Of a stretch of 64,000 nucleotides of DNA, positions 11,592 to 22,991 are shown piece after piece. The DNA lies in the NCBI GenBank assembly GCA_024364735.1, contig JAGFNQ010004757.1, positions 62,001 to 126,000 of the forward strand, read 5' to 3'. This DNA is from Boesenbergia rotunda. Taxonomy: Eukaryota; Streptophyta; Magnoliopsida; Zingiberales; Zingiberaceae. The position numbers and the translations under genes are program-made. A model generated the notes under the pieces. It saw only the letters and a list, made by a program, of their open reading frames with translations. It had not been told where the DNA came from and did no database searches. Numbering within the stretch: the stretch's first letter is position 1; the number at the start of each line of letters is the position of its first letter.

Positions 11592-13078
11592 TGTTGGATC
11601 GAGTAAACACGATAGAGGGGGGGGTGAATATCGTGAAAACGTTTCGGATAAGATTGAGAGAAATTACGTAGCGGAAATGAAAACAAACACACAAGAAGAA
11701 CACAAGTACTTTTACTTGATTCGGAGTCGAGGTCGGCTCCTACTCCAAGGCCCACGGTCCTTGACCGTTTACTGCGGGCAATTGTATAATGGTGCAAAAA
11801 TTTACAAAGTTTGATACAGAATTATTGCAGTAATTAAACAAGTATGCTTCTCGTTACCGACGCCCGGTGTAGATTGTATTTTAGTGCAGAGGGTCGTCGT
11901 TGGCACTAGAATCTCGAGATCGGAGTTTTCCGGAGCAGAGCGGTTGAACGAAGAGCGTAGAGGCGTTGGAAGATTGATGTTCTGAAGCCTTGGGGTCGAG
12001 CCCCTTTTATAGTGCTCCTGGGGGTGCCTTGGATGCTGGGGGCGCCTGACACGTGCCTTCGGATCCGAGAAATCTCATCCGCAGCTCGGTCAGCGCTTAT
12101 CCCTCCAGAATCGGCCTCGGAGCTGACGGGGGCGCTCGGGACACTGGGGGCACCCCGGTTGACTTGGTCTACTGGCTTCATGGCTGAGTTTGCTTCGATC
12201 TCAGTTTTGGCTTAGACCCAAGGCGCCTGAGACATCCAGGGTGCCCGGGACCATCAGGGCGCCTGACCCAGTAAGCTTTCGAAGCGATTCTTGCTTAACT
12301 GCTCATGTGGCTTTGACCTTGGGCGCTCGGGACCTCCCGGGCACCTAGCCCAGCTGCTGCCCCTCTCTTTTGGGTCGTTCTGAGCTGCAGAAACACATTC
12401 CTTTGTTCCCTGCATCCAAGGTTAGTTCCACAACAAACAAGGCAAGAATGTTAGTTAGTTTTTATAGTCGTAGCTGTCTTGGTTCTAACTTTGGGTCTCC
12501 CAAATGGAACCTTAGGTCGAACCGACGCCTACTGTTCCCTCTACGGGGAACGCGTCCTCACCTACTCCTCTCAGGAGAATTTACCTTTTACGAACCGGCT
12601 CCTCTGGTTGGACTTTTGTCCAGCTTTACTCACTAGGTCTTCGTGCCCAATCCGCGGCCAAGTCTTAGTTCCCACCTTCCGAGCAGGTCTTCGGTGCCCA
12701 GCCCCCGGCCAGGTCTTAGTGCCAAATTCCTCGAACCAGGTCTTCGTTGCCCAGCCCTCGGCCAGGTCTTAGTGCCCAATTCCTCGAACAAGGTCTTCGG
12801 TGCCCAGCCCTCGGCCAGGTCTTAGTGCCCAATTCCTCGAACCAGGTTTTCGGTGCCCAGCCCTCGGCCAGGACTTAGTGCCCAGTCCACGACCAGGACT
12901 TATTGCCCAACCTTATGTCAGGACTTAGTTGCCCAGCCCGTGGCCAGGACTTATTGCCTAGATCGACTAGGACTTTCCTACACACTTGAGTAACTTTATT
13001 AGATCACAAATAGTACTTAACTTTGAATCCTTTGCCAATATCAAAACAAGGTTCGATATGGTGCTTCCTGCACCAACA
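11592..13078 (-). mobile_element. Element J: solo LTR of a SIRE-like family
   Basis: The block starts TGTTGGATCG and ends GCACCAACA on the plus strand, and is flanked by TATTA (11587-11591 and 13079-13083). Read on the minus strand it begins TGTTGGTGCAGGAAGC, like the LTRs of E and B. It carries a TATA box at 12004-12012, GGCGCC-type palindromes (12015-12330) and a long couplet array (about 12610-12965). It has no internal region, so it is a 1487-bp solo LTR sitting in E's gag tail. Confidence 0.9.
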
Positions 13079-13083
13079 TATTA

Positions 13084-13850
13084 TTCCAATTATGATGTGA
13101 CTTAGATAACTTTTTCCTTGTTTGCTTGTTTATTTCCTTTTCCAATTTTAATTATTATCATGTTTAGATTTAGGATTGGTTATATTAAAGACAAAAGATT
13201 TAATTGAAATTTGAAGAACATAGTATTGGGTGGAGGTGAGATGATAGTACGTTAGGGAAGTCATTCTGGTGGAACTAGCCGAAGCTACAGATCCAAGACC
13301 CAAAGAAGGCCTTGTGCCTCGCCAAGACCTGGAATCCAATTACTGAAAATCAAATTCACTTTACTACTTGTTAAATTTGAATCTAACACAAATTTCAATT
13401 AATCTTAGATTCAACGCATTTTTTTAATTCAATAAACTTAAACTTGATAAAAATTTCAAAATTAATTCAATGTTTTCAAAATTAACTATGTCTTTCAAAA
13501 TTAAAATCTTTATTTTTGAAAACCTATCTCACAAAACCCATAAGGTTAACATGTTTGATCACGTAGAACTGGGTGAGATATTTAGAACCTAAAAGTATAA
13601 TTCACTATACTTAAAATGTTGTCAAAAGTTATTCAAATTTTTTTTTAATCAATTCAATTTGTTGTACCCTACTTTTTCAACTCTAATTTTTTTTTGAATT
13701 TCATGCCGAATATCACAATAAACTCATTTTAGATAGAATCTAGGGCTTGTTTGATTTAGTTATTGACTGGTCACACATAGTCAATCGAGTCAAACTTGGT
13801 CAACATAGTCAACCTTAGTCAACGGTCAAACTGGTCAACAGTCAAATCTT
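13084..13850 (+). other. E internal non-coding region after gag
   Basis: This is AT-rich sequence with no ORF of note. It shares long stretches with B at 52700-53440, including a segment beginning ATAGTATTGGGTGGAGG (13221 in E, 52771 in B) and repeated GGTCAA words toward its end (13770-13850). Conservation between two independent insertions marks it as a genuine component of this family. Confidence 0.7.
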
Positions 13851-13857
13851 GGTCAGC

Positions 13858-14060
13858 ACGGGCGCCCGAGACCATACGGGCGCCTGATACTTTATCTTCA
13901 TTCAAAGCAGCCAAAGCTGCCAAAAGTGGCTGACACCTGACTCGGGTGCCTGAGAGGCTCTCGGGCGCCCTAATGATCATGGGCACCCGGGATCCCTTAC
14001 AGGCGCCCGTGAAAGCCTTTATAAGGCCTTCAATCCCTCTCCATCTCCCACACCAAACGA
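13858..14060 (+). promoter_or_regulatory. Internal promoter-like block upstream of E second ORF
   Basis: Five or more GGCGCC or GGGCGCCCG palindromes lie at 13859-14012, followed by TTTATAAGG at 14018-14026 and a C/T-rich stretch of about 70 bp before the ATG at 14135. This reproduces the order found in the LTR (palindromes, TATA box, pyrimidine-rich start region). B has the same block at 53466-53730. A promoter role is inferred. Confidence 0.55.
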
Positions 14061-14134
14061 ACTCTTCCTTCATTTCTCTTCGTCCCAAGGCGACCTGAAG
14101 TCCTTCTTGTGCCCTCAAACGCCCTACTTCGACA

Positions 14135-14407
14135 ATGCCGCCCCGGTATTATTTTAATTATGCATTTATAATTAATTCTTCTATTATCTCTCTTATTAAA
14201 TGCATAATTTTTCTTACCGATTTAGAAAACGTCGCGTTACCCAACCTAACCCCGTGGCCGAGCCTAGCCCGGATCCGAGATTCCCTAACTTAGAATTATT
14301 TAATAAATTTGGCCAGACGACCTACAAACTTATCAAAACCATCTTTCTAAATAGATAATTCTTCACCCAATCTTGCCCCATAGCGATGGATGCAATCAAT
14401 TTTTATC
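14135..14407 (+). pseudogene. E second ORF, 5' part with intron
   Basis: The ATG at 14135 opens MPPR and splits at a GT...AG intron (14146-14225, 80 bp). Exon 2 reads a basic segment, then PSPDPRFPNLELF and a TTYKL-like segment. B has the same exon start, an 82-bp intron at the same place and the same RFPNLEL motif. An in-frame TAA follows the L-N-R residues at about 14358-14360 in both copies. Solo LTR K interrupts the ORF after 14412. The protein resembles accessory ORFs annotated in plant databases as 'putative plant transposon protein'; that assignment is from memory of the family and is uncertain. Confidence 0.6.
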
Positions 14408-14892
14408 AACTATGTAACGACCCGGAAAATTCTCTTAATATTTTCTGAAAATATTGAGCATGTCTAGATAATTTTCCGAAGGACCTAGAGGCATTAATAC
14501 GAACATTGGCCTAGGAAATCCATGTTTTCTCATTTAAATTGAGGAAACCAAGTGCTAATGGGCCTTATATGGGCTTCCTAGTACTATGATTATAGGTGGA
14601 TTTTTAGGAAGAATTAGTATAAATATAAATATGAATTTATTTGGGCACATTAACATGATTATGGGAAAGTATTAGCCTAACGTTCCCATCTAAATTGAGG
14701 AATTTGGTACTAATGGGCTTTAAATGGGCCCAAAAATGGGTATTAATTAGGTAAAATTAATATAAATATGAAAGAATTTTGTTTAGGAATATTAGTGCAA
14801 TTATGGGTAATTTTAGAGGGGATTTTCGGAATTTAAGAAAATAAAGTAATAAAATAAATGAAATGAAAATAAAAATAAAAATAAATGTGCAT

Positions 14893-14958
14893 GGGCCAAG
14901 GATTGAACCTTGGACCTCTTGTACAACCAAGAATGCTTTAACCAACTCACCTAGCAAG
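14893..14958 (-). other. tRNA-like sequence inside solo LTR K
   Basis: On the minus strand a box-A-like TAGGTGAGTTGGTTA is followed by a short anticodon-arm-like stem and then a T-arm-like inverted repeat CCAAGG-TTCAAT-CCTTGG carrying a near-consensus B box (GGTTCAATCC). No clean acceptor stem closes it, so it is not called as a tRNA gene. The homologous segment occurs in element O at 33233-33297, also antisense to the LTR. Confidence 0.5.
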
Positions 14959-15406
14959 GAATACTTATAAGTAATTGAAGTGGAGGTTGGTTAAGAGGTA
15001 AAAGGAGGTGAAGGGTCATGGAGAGGCTCTTCATTTGCCTCCTTGATGGGTTATAATGAGAGGAGTTTTGGGAGTTACTTCTTCTCTCAATCAATTGCAT
15101 TACCTCTCCTCTTCATTCCTCATTCTTGCCGAGCACCAAAGGGAGGAGTTCCTTGGAGAAAACTTCACAAGAGGTCTCATCTCTCAAGATCTAAAGTTCC
15201 TACAAGGTGACAAGGTCTAGTTGTGGTCAAGAGATACCAAGTCCTCTTCCTTCTCCTCTTTCAAGGTTCGAAAAATCAAGAAATCTAAGGTAAGACTCCC
15301 TCACCTGTGGTATAATAGTTACCTATGATTTCCATGATTTTTAGCATGGTGTATGGGTTAGTTTTCGGATTTAATTTTGGAAGGAAACAAAATCAAGGTT
15401 CCTATG

Positions 15407-16098
15407 TTCAAGGGTTTCGGCCACTATGTTTTAAATGTCTAGAAATATGTTAAAAATCATGATAATGTTATTTAATGTTCCCTTATGATGTTTAGAAGTT
15501 AAGTATAATTTTTGGGAATTTTTGGAGTACCTAGGACACCCTAGAGTTTCTGCCAACATGAAAGAAGCAAAACCCAGAACCTTAAGTTCAAGGGTTTCGG
15601 CCACTATGTTTTAAATGTCTATAAATATGTTAAAAATCATGATAATGTTATTTAATGTTCCATTATGATGTTTAGAAGTTAAGTATAATTTTTAGGAATT
15701 TTTGGAGTTCCCTAGGATACCCTAGAGTTTCGGCCAACATGAAAGAAGCAAAACCCAGAACCTTAAGTTCAAGGGTTTCGGCCACTATGTTTTAAATGTC
15801 TATAAATATGTTAAAAATCATGATAATGTTATTTAATGTTCCCTTATGATGTTTAGAAGTTAAGTATAATTTTTGGGAATTTTTGGAGTACCCTAGGACA
15901 CCCTAGGGTTTCGGCCAACATGAAAGAAGCAAAACCCAGAACCTTAAGTTCAAGAGTTTCGGCCATCATGTTTCAAAGGTCTATAATTATGCTAAAAATC
16001 AGGATAATGTCATTTAATGTTCCCTTATGATGTGTAGAGGTTAAGTATAAATTTTGGGAATTTTTGGGGTACCCTAGAGGCCCCGTATGGTTCGGCCA
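15407..16098 (+). repeat. Tandem repeat of about 181 bp in K, 3.8 copies
   Basis: Units begin at about 15407, 15587, 15768 and 15949 with TTCAAGGGTTTCGGCCA and end near 'aacccagaacctta'. The first three copies differ by only a few bases. The fourth is more diverged and runs into the following LTR sequence. Confidence 0.9.
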
Positions 16099-16304
16099 AC
16101 CCCAAGGACCCAAGGATTGGGGTTGAGTCTTTAACTTCAACATATGTTTATGTGTTGCCATGATATAAGGATGATGGATGGTGATATGTGAATTTTCACA
16201 TGGCCTTGGGACTCCACAAGTTTCAGCCATATAAGGGTTAATAGGGTAAAAGTTAAGATTTATTTCAAGTAAGGGTCCCAATGGCCCTATGGTAAGATGT
16301 GATT

Positions 16305-16600
16305 TATGTTTATGAATGATATGCCATGTTTACGAATGATACATCATGTTTATGAATGATATGCCATGTTTATGAATGATATGCCATGGTTATGCATGAT
16401 ATGCCATGTTTATGAATGATATGCTATGTTATGAATGATATGCCATGTTTATGAATGATATGCCATGTTATGAATGATATGCCATGTTTACGAATGTTAT
16501 GTCATGTTTATGAATGATATGCCATGGTTATGAATGATATGTCATGTTATGAATGATATGCCATGTATACGAATGTATGCCATGCTCTATGAATGATGTG
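16305..16600 (+). repeat. Short tandem repeat of about 20-21 bp in K
   Basis: About fourteen copies of a unit close to TTTATGAATGATATGCCATG occur, with scattered variants (for example CGAATG for TGAATG) and single-base length changes. Confidence 0.9.
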
Positions 16601-18044
16601 TACAAACACCATGTCTAAGAATGAAAATGATGATTGGCAAGTATGACGAATGAAAGATGATGCTTATGCCTTTAAGGCATAAATATGCTAAATGGCACGG
16701 TCGATGGTCGACGGTACGACGGTCGAGAGGACCGGTAAATGGGCCGGTAGACGGGCCGAGCCGTAACAAGTTATGTTATGATAAGTATGCCATGAGTGTC
16801 TTATGAATGATGAAACATGAAAAGTATTTTACTTTATGTATGGGCTTGTACCGGACCGAAGTATGGGTCCAAGGGATGGGCACTTTAAGAACGCCCCGGT
16901 TATGGACTACCGAAGCTGTCCACGGTTCTGGCACTACCGAAGCTGTGCAACAGGGATGGGCTCCTTAAGAAGCGCCTCAGTTTGGGGACTCCCGATTATG
17001 CTGTCCTTACCCTAGTAGGTCGGGGCTAGCTACCTCGGATTTACTAGGGATGCGCGCTATGATGTATGTATGTGGTATAAGCCGGGGACCCCAAATGTTA
17101 TGATGATGATGTTTAAGCATTTTCAAAGTATGTTTTAAAAGTTAAGCATCCTTATGTAAATGCATTCCACCCATGCATTCATACATGATATGCATTATGT
17201 TAAGATAATGATGTCTTATACTTATGCGTTACGATGAAAGATATGCATGAATGATCTATGTCAGGATTATGTTAAGAAGGTGTTCATATGATATGATAGA
17301 AGATATGCCTATGTTTAAGCCATATAGGTTGATTTTTGTTACGTTATGCTATGCCATGTATTATGCCATGCTACTACGTTTAAGTTTATACCATGTCTTA
17401 TGCCATGCTAAGGAAGATTATTATGTTATGTTATGCCATGTTTCACGCTATGCTTAGAATGTTAGTATGATTATGTTCATGCCATGTCTCATGCTATGCT
17501 ACGAATGTTCACTTATGTTTATGATCATGCCATGTCAAGGGTATGGTAAATATGATAATGTTTTATGTGCTTGTTATGGAATGACGAATGTTTTAGTGAG
17601 TAGGAAAGAGTCTTACTAAGCCTGTGTGCTTATAGTCTTCTTTCCTTATACCGCAGATCATGCAAGGGGATAACGAGGAAGCAGCAGGAGGGCCTGAAGT
17701 ATGTGTGTGATGGTGACTTGGCCCATGAAATCGAATGTGTTAACCGTTTATGCTAAGAACTTTATTTTTGCTACCTATATGCTCGAATAGTGACATATGG
17801 AACTTTATGATAAGAGGTCAAGTATGATATGATATGAACCTTATGGTATGATGTTAAGCATGTTATGATATGATGTTAAGCATGACGTTCATATGCTAAG
17901 TTCCATGTCATTATATTAGGGATGGTAGTGGGGGCATGTATATGTAAGGTTTAAGTTATTCCGATGCAGTATGATGTTACATGCCTTAAGTATGTCAGTG
18001 TAACGCCGTTTAAAAAAAAAAAAAAGAGCGGGCATTACAAACTA

Positions 18045-19112
18045 GACCATCTGTCTTCTGCACGCATTTAGTTAACACAACCCTGTGTGCGGAATTTTAT
18101 AACAATCTGGTCAAAGTAGATGACCATTGCTACTCGACCATCGTACAAGGGATGCCACTTACTATTTCACCAACCTTATTTAATCGATTTTTAGGTCTAC
18201 GACCCTCCCAGTCTACCTTTTGTTGCTATCCTCCTACTGACTTGCCTTTCAGTGCCCCTTATTCTCACATTTCCTTGGACACACTTTACTCTTACTTCTT
18301 CGGAGATATCCAAGACCCGACGAGACAAAGGTTTCAGTCCGTCGATCTCCGGGTCCAGGATTATGCTCTCTATAGAGTCATAATCCGCTGTGTCCTTCCA
18401 CTAACCACTGGAGATATCGCGACCATGCGACCCTTTTATACCTTCCTCCTCTATGCTATGATTTATCATCTGGATTTAAACATTGGCTTTCATATTTTCT
18501 ACACGATCATCTATGCATCCAGCATTTCTACCCATTCCCAAGTCTGAACCCCCTACTGCCACATCATCACCTCCCTTCTTCACCACTACGGTCACGACAT
18601 CACCGCCGGGGAGGTAACCCCAATGACCGAGTTTGACGAGATCGGGGCTAGGAACTTTTCCTTAGTGGGGATAGATGTCTCGGCCACCAGGGTTCTTTCA
18701 TGGAGACGCCAGAGGGCTCAACCCCAAATAGACTCGGACGAGGAGGTTGATGTAGCCAATCTCACAGCCGAGATCAACGAACACTTGCAGGAGCCTCCTC
18801 CACCGACCACCGACCAGCGCCTGGCACTACTACAGACGGAGATGCACAGCCTTCGAGAGGAGATGGAGGCCTGTCACGCTGAGTTTGTAGTTGCTCTTCA
18901 GGCTGAGCACAATTTGAACCAGGCCTACCACACTGAGTACATGGACACTTTTTGAGCCGAACACCAGGCAAACGAGGCCCATCACACTGTGTACATGGAT
19001 GCCCTCCGAGCTGAACGTGAGGCAAATCAGGCCTGACATAACAAAATGATGTCCATGTTCTAGTCATGGCAGCCTGGTCCATTCTTTCCACCTGGTCCCT
19101 CCTCGGAGATCT
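18045..19112 (+). pseudogene. E second ORF, 3' part
   Basis: This continues the ORF cut by K. The main open piece (18152-18547) matches B closely: RFLGLRPSQSTFCCYPP, RFQSVDL.VQDYALYRV and a leucine-rich helical stretch near MRPFYTFLLYAM. A stop at 18545-18547 separates it from 18623-18955 (FDEIGARNFSLVG, SWRRQR, an acidic stretch and a heptad-like C-terminal region with repeated AEH/YHTEYMD units). A one-base shift near 18065 and two later stops make this copy non-functional. The C-terminus ends in SWQPGP, as in B. Confidence 0.75.
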
Positions 19113-20775
19113 GAGTGCTTTCCCGGTTAGTTGACTGTACTATTTGACTTGCCCTACTTAGTAGGGTTGACCTGTGTTTGACTTTACTAGTCCATATGTT
19201 GACTAGTTGACTTTTGTTTAGCTATCTTATCTACTGGTTATTTACTTATCTGATGAGTTATCTGCTAGAATTTTATTTCACTGCTACAGTCATTTACTTC
19301 ATAACTAAGAAGGCAGTTAGGGTTGTGCTTAGTAGAGTAGGACTGATCTATACTGTTTTCTTAAAAAAAAATTCTTAATATCTTTTTCAAAAATTAGCAA
19401 ATTTATCATTTTATTTATCAATTTTTTGAAATTTAAAATAATTTCCTGACTTAGTTTTATTTCAAAAACTATCCCCTTCAAAACTAGGGCTTTTTCACAA
19501 ATGGACGTAGCTTAGGCCCTAACCCTAGAACTGCATGCACGTATAGATCTAGAAGCCAGCATCTCACAAGCACCTTAGGGTACTTTTGATTGATAACCTA
19601 GACTGGGTTGAGATGCTTAGGTCTATGCCTTGATTATAGATGCTTTATGTCAGTGCATCTGCAGTAATTGGGGTAATAAATACAAATTAAACAGCAATCA
19701 GGTTAAGTGTCAAGCTTAGAAAATCTAACTTGATCAGATCACTTAACTTGACTAACCCTAGTGAAAGCTACTGTTTATAACAGTTCGTAAGTAGCTAATT
19801 GGGCTAGACAAGACCTGAACAAGAACGGTTTAATTTGGTTTGGTCCAGTTTTTAATTATTAGAGTTGGTTCAATACAGAATTTCAATTTCTTACTAGCTC
19901 TAATTTACTTGCTGTAATTAGTATCAATTTTTTTTTATATATGGCAAAGGGGGAGAGAAACAAATGAAAGAGGGAAAATTTTTAATTTTTTTCAAATTTC
20001 TCAAAATTTTCCATCTCTTTTTTGAAAAGTAAAGTAGAAAATTGTAAGTGCTCAGTTTTTAAGTACTTCTCAGTTTTTAAATACTTCAAAGTTCTTTAAG
20101 TACATGAAAAATATTTTTAAATTGTTTTAAGTATTTCAAATTTTTTTTAAAAAAATTGTTTTAAGTACTTAAAAAGGTGTTAAATTTTTCTAAGTATGTT
20201 TCAAGTGCTTCAAACCTTTTTTAAGTGCTTTTAAAATACTTCGAAAAGGCTTTAAATTCTCTAAGTGTATTTTGAAAAATGTTTCTAAAGAAATTTTTTT
20301 GGTAAACAAATTTGCCTGAGCTAAATTACTTTTCAAAAATTTTGTTGGCAAATAAATTCTGCTCTTAGTAAACAAATTCTTTTTGTGAAAATGTTTTTAA
20401 GCAAAATTTTCAAAGTTGGGAAATATTGTCTAAGATTCTCAATAGTAAAATTTTGCAAGGAAAATCAGTTTTCAAAACTTGTTTTGCCTAAGTAAATTTT
20501 CAAAATATTGAAACAAAAATTAGGCTTACAAAACCTTTTCAAAATTGCCTAACAGTTCTTGAGTACAATTGCTTTATTTTCGAAAAACACTTAGTCAAAA
20601 ACTTAAAACTTTTGCTAAATCTTGAAAAACACTTAGCACATAGAAAGTTTACAAAACCCACATGATATTGAAAATTTCAGGGGGAGAATGTGAAATTCAG
20701 GGGGAGTTATAATTCTATTGTTAGATTGCTATAATATGTTTTTAACTTAACGTTTTGAACCGTGTTGCCATAAAT
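19113..20775 (+). other. E 3' non-coding region
   Basis: No gene is present. The segment 19480-19830 is closely shared with B (55425-55745). A purine tract AAAGGGGGAGAGA lies near 19946. The part 20040-20300 is rich in AAGTACTT-like words, and two AGGGGGAG tracts lie at about 20678-20706. Together these form a conserved, structured 3' region. Confidence 0.7.
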
Positions 20776-20790
20776 AAAAAAGGGGAAGAT
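20776..20790 (+). other. E polypurine tract
   Basis: AAAAAAGGGGAAGAT lies immediately before the right LTR and would prime plus-strand DNA synthesis. B has the same tract before its right LTR. Confidence 0.85.
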
Positions 20791-22052
20791 TGTTAGTGCC
20801 GGAAGCACCAAAGTCAAACCTTTGTTTTGATAATGGCAAAGGGTTCAGAAGTTAAGATTTGGTTGTGATCTAACAAGCTGATTAAGTGTGCAGGAAAGTC
20901 TTAGGTACACTAGGCACTAAGTCCTGGTTCATTGAATTGGGAACTAAGTCCTGGCTGCGGGCTGGACAACTAAGTCCTGACCTAAAGTTGGGCACTGAGA
21001 CCGGGTCGAGGACTGAGCACCGAAGACCTGGTGAGTGAAGCTGGGCACTAAGACCTGGTTGAGGACTGGGCACCGAAGACCTGGTGAGTGAAGCTGGGTA
21101 AAAGTCTAACCGGAGGAGCCGGTTGGCAAAAAAGGTAAATTCTCCCGAGAGGAGTAAGTGAGGGCGCGTTCCCCGTAGAGGGAACATTAGGCGTTGGTTC
21201 GACCTAGGGTTCCATTTGGGAGACCCAAAGTCAGAACCAAGACAGTTTAGGCTGTAATTAATGTCTAACATATATTATGTATTTGCTTCTTGGGTTTTGG
21301 AACTAACCCTGGTTGCAGGAAATGAAGGGACGGTGTTTCTGCAGCTTAGGCGCCTCATTGGAAGGAGGCGCCTCACTGGGCTAGGCGCTTGTATGGATAC
21401 AAACGCCCTAGTGCAAGTCCAAACAGAGACCATCGAAGTAAATTGCCATGAAAGCCTTTGGACCAAGTCAAGCTAGGCGCCTATGTTAACACAGGCGCCC
21501 CAGTCTACTCAGGCGCTTCAAAGAAGGGGATAAGCGCTAACCAAGCCTGTGGATTGGAGTTCGCGCAGGAGAGGCCACGTGCAGGCGCCCCCATCAACAC
21601 AGGCGCTCAGGCGACCACTATAAAAGGGGGTTCACCCCCAAGGCTTGAGAACAACTCGCTCATTACGCTTTCAACACTTTCGCTCAAGCGCTACGCTCCG
21701 GCACGCTCTGCATTCGCGATTCAAGCGCTGACGATGACCTACTGCTCCGAAATTCCATCCACTCTGGTCGTCGGTAAAAGCTGTCATTTCTTAAGTGTTG
21801 TAATTCTCTTTTTTCAATTCTATATCTGTACTCAAAACTGTAATCATTTCTACGAATATAGAATTGCCCAATGTAAACGGTCAAGGATCGTGTGCCTTGG
21901 AGTAGGAGCCGACCGTGACTCCAAACCAAGTAAAACAAACAGTGTTAGCGACTCTTGTTTTACTCTTTCCGCTACGTTTTTCTCTTAAATTGTCCGAAAA
22001 TTTTCCGATCGATATTCACCCCCCGCCTCTATTGATTTACTCCGATCCAACA
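20791..22052 (+). repeat. E right (3') LTR
   Basis: It is 1262 bp, starts TGTTAGTGCCGG and ends GATCCAACA. It matches the left LTR throughout, including the couplets (20925-21090), the GGCGCC cluster (21348-21610) and the TATA box at 21618-21626. Substitutions scattered between the two LTRs suggest the insertion is not very recent; I could not count them exactly. Confidence 0.9.
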
Positions 22053-22057
22053 GATTG

Positions 22058-22065
22058 CACCAACA
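22058..22065 (-). repeat. F 3' LTR, terminal 8 bp
   Basis: CACCAACA (TGTTGGTG on the minus strand) completes F's LTR after removal of E, directly next to F's polypurine tract. Confidence 0.8.
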
Positions 22066-22991
22066 ATCTCCCCCTTTTTAATGTGTGGCAATATGTTTAA
22101 GTTAGGTGCAAAGATAACTATTGAAAATTACAGACATAGCAAATTAAGAAGTATGCATCCTCCCCCTTAACCTATGCCTTTACACTCAATTTTCAATTTT
22201 TGCATAACCATAAGTTATCAAGTTAAAATCCTAACTTAAACCTCTCAATTCTCCCCCTTTGACACCATCAAAAGGATTGCCCATAGCAATATTAACCATT
22301 GGTATCAATTAGGGATACCTTTCTTTTTTTGAAAACCCTCAAAAATCAGAAACTACAAGTACCAGTCGACTGAGTCAATTACCAATTAACTGGTGCCTTT
22401 GAATTGCCAATCCACAGAATGTTCAGTCAATTGCCCCTTGGGCCAGTCGACTGATACACATCAGTTTGAAAAATTTCAACTTTTGAGCCGAAATTCAGAA
22501 ATGCATAACAATTTTCATAAAATTCGAAAAATCATGAAATTTTACAAACATATTTCTTATGATGTATTCTAACAGAGAAAAAATACATTTTCATAAAAAT
22601 CTAAACATGTTTGACTTTTTGACCAAAACTCAAATTATTTGAAAAACTCTCCATTTTGTATCAACCTTGCATTCTAGTTTTGAAACTACGTGTTTTGCAA
22701 ACTTATGCCATAGCAAATAAAACACAGAAATGTTTTTAAATCATTTGAAATGTCCAACTATGATTTATGGGAAAGATGTCCATTAATTAAATATTTACTT
22801 TCCCCATAGTTGGTCTATTTTCAATATTGTGATACATCTAATAGCTCAACAAAATGCCAGAAGCATAAGTGAGTTATTTGTATCATCCTAACATCTCATA
22901 TACATAAATACAATCACAAACCAAAACAATATGAGATGAGATGAGATATGTTGACGCACTACCTTAATATTGCATCACCCCAAGGCTAAAG
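22066..22991 (-). other. F polypurine tract and 3' non-coding region
   Basis: On the minus strand AAAAAGGGGGAGAT (22066-22079) abuts the LTR. Further AGGGGGAG-type tracts lie near 22158-22168 and 22249-22259. CAGTCGACTG-like palindromes at 22360-22455 repeat those in the LTR. No ORF is recognisable. Confidence 0.75.

Larger units (their letters stand above)
14413..18039 (+). mobile_element. Element K: gypsy-type (Tekay/Del-like) solo LTR
   Basis: It starts TGTAACGACCCGG, ends GCGGGCATTACA and is flanked by AACTA (14408-14412 and 18040-18044), giving 3627 bp with no coding region. The near-inverted ends (TGTAACG.../...CATTACA) and the very long LTR suit the Tekay/Del group of Ty3/gypsy. It shares sequence with element O, for example the stretch with ACCGCAGATCATGCA near 17651 and its counterpart near 30898. 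It splits E's second ORF. Confidence 0.85.
8991..22052 (+). mobile_element. Element E: pol-less SIRE-like LTR retrotransposon
   Basis: Two related LTRs (8991-10243 and 20791-22052) are flanked by a perfect duplication GATTG (8986-8990, 22053-22057). Inside are a primer site, a rearranged gag, a promoter-like block, a second ORF and a polypurine tract. No protease, integrase, RT or RNase H is present, so it would need enzymes in trans. Solo LTRs J and K inserted later. Without them E is about 7.9 kb. Element B has the same internal order. Confidence 0.9.

Noticed and set aside
14893..14958. A functional nuclear tRNA gene
   Set aside because: Box A and box B resemble a tRNA, but there is no convincing acceptor stem, the T-loop is a base short and the anticodon arm is weak.
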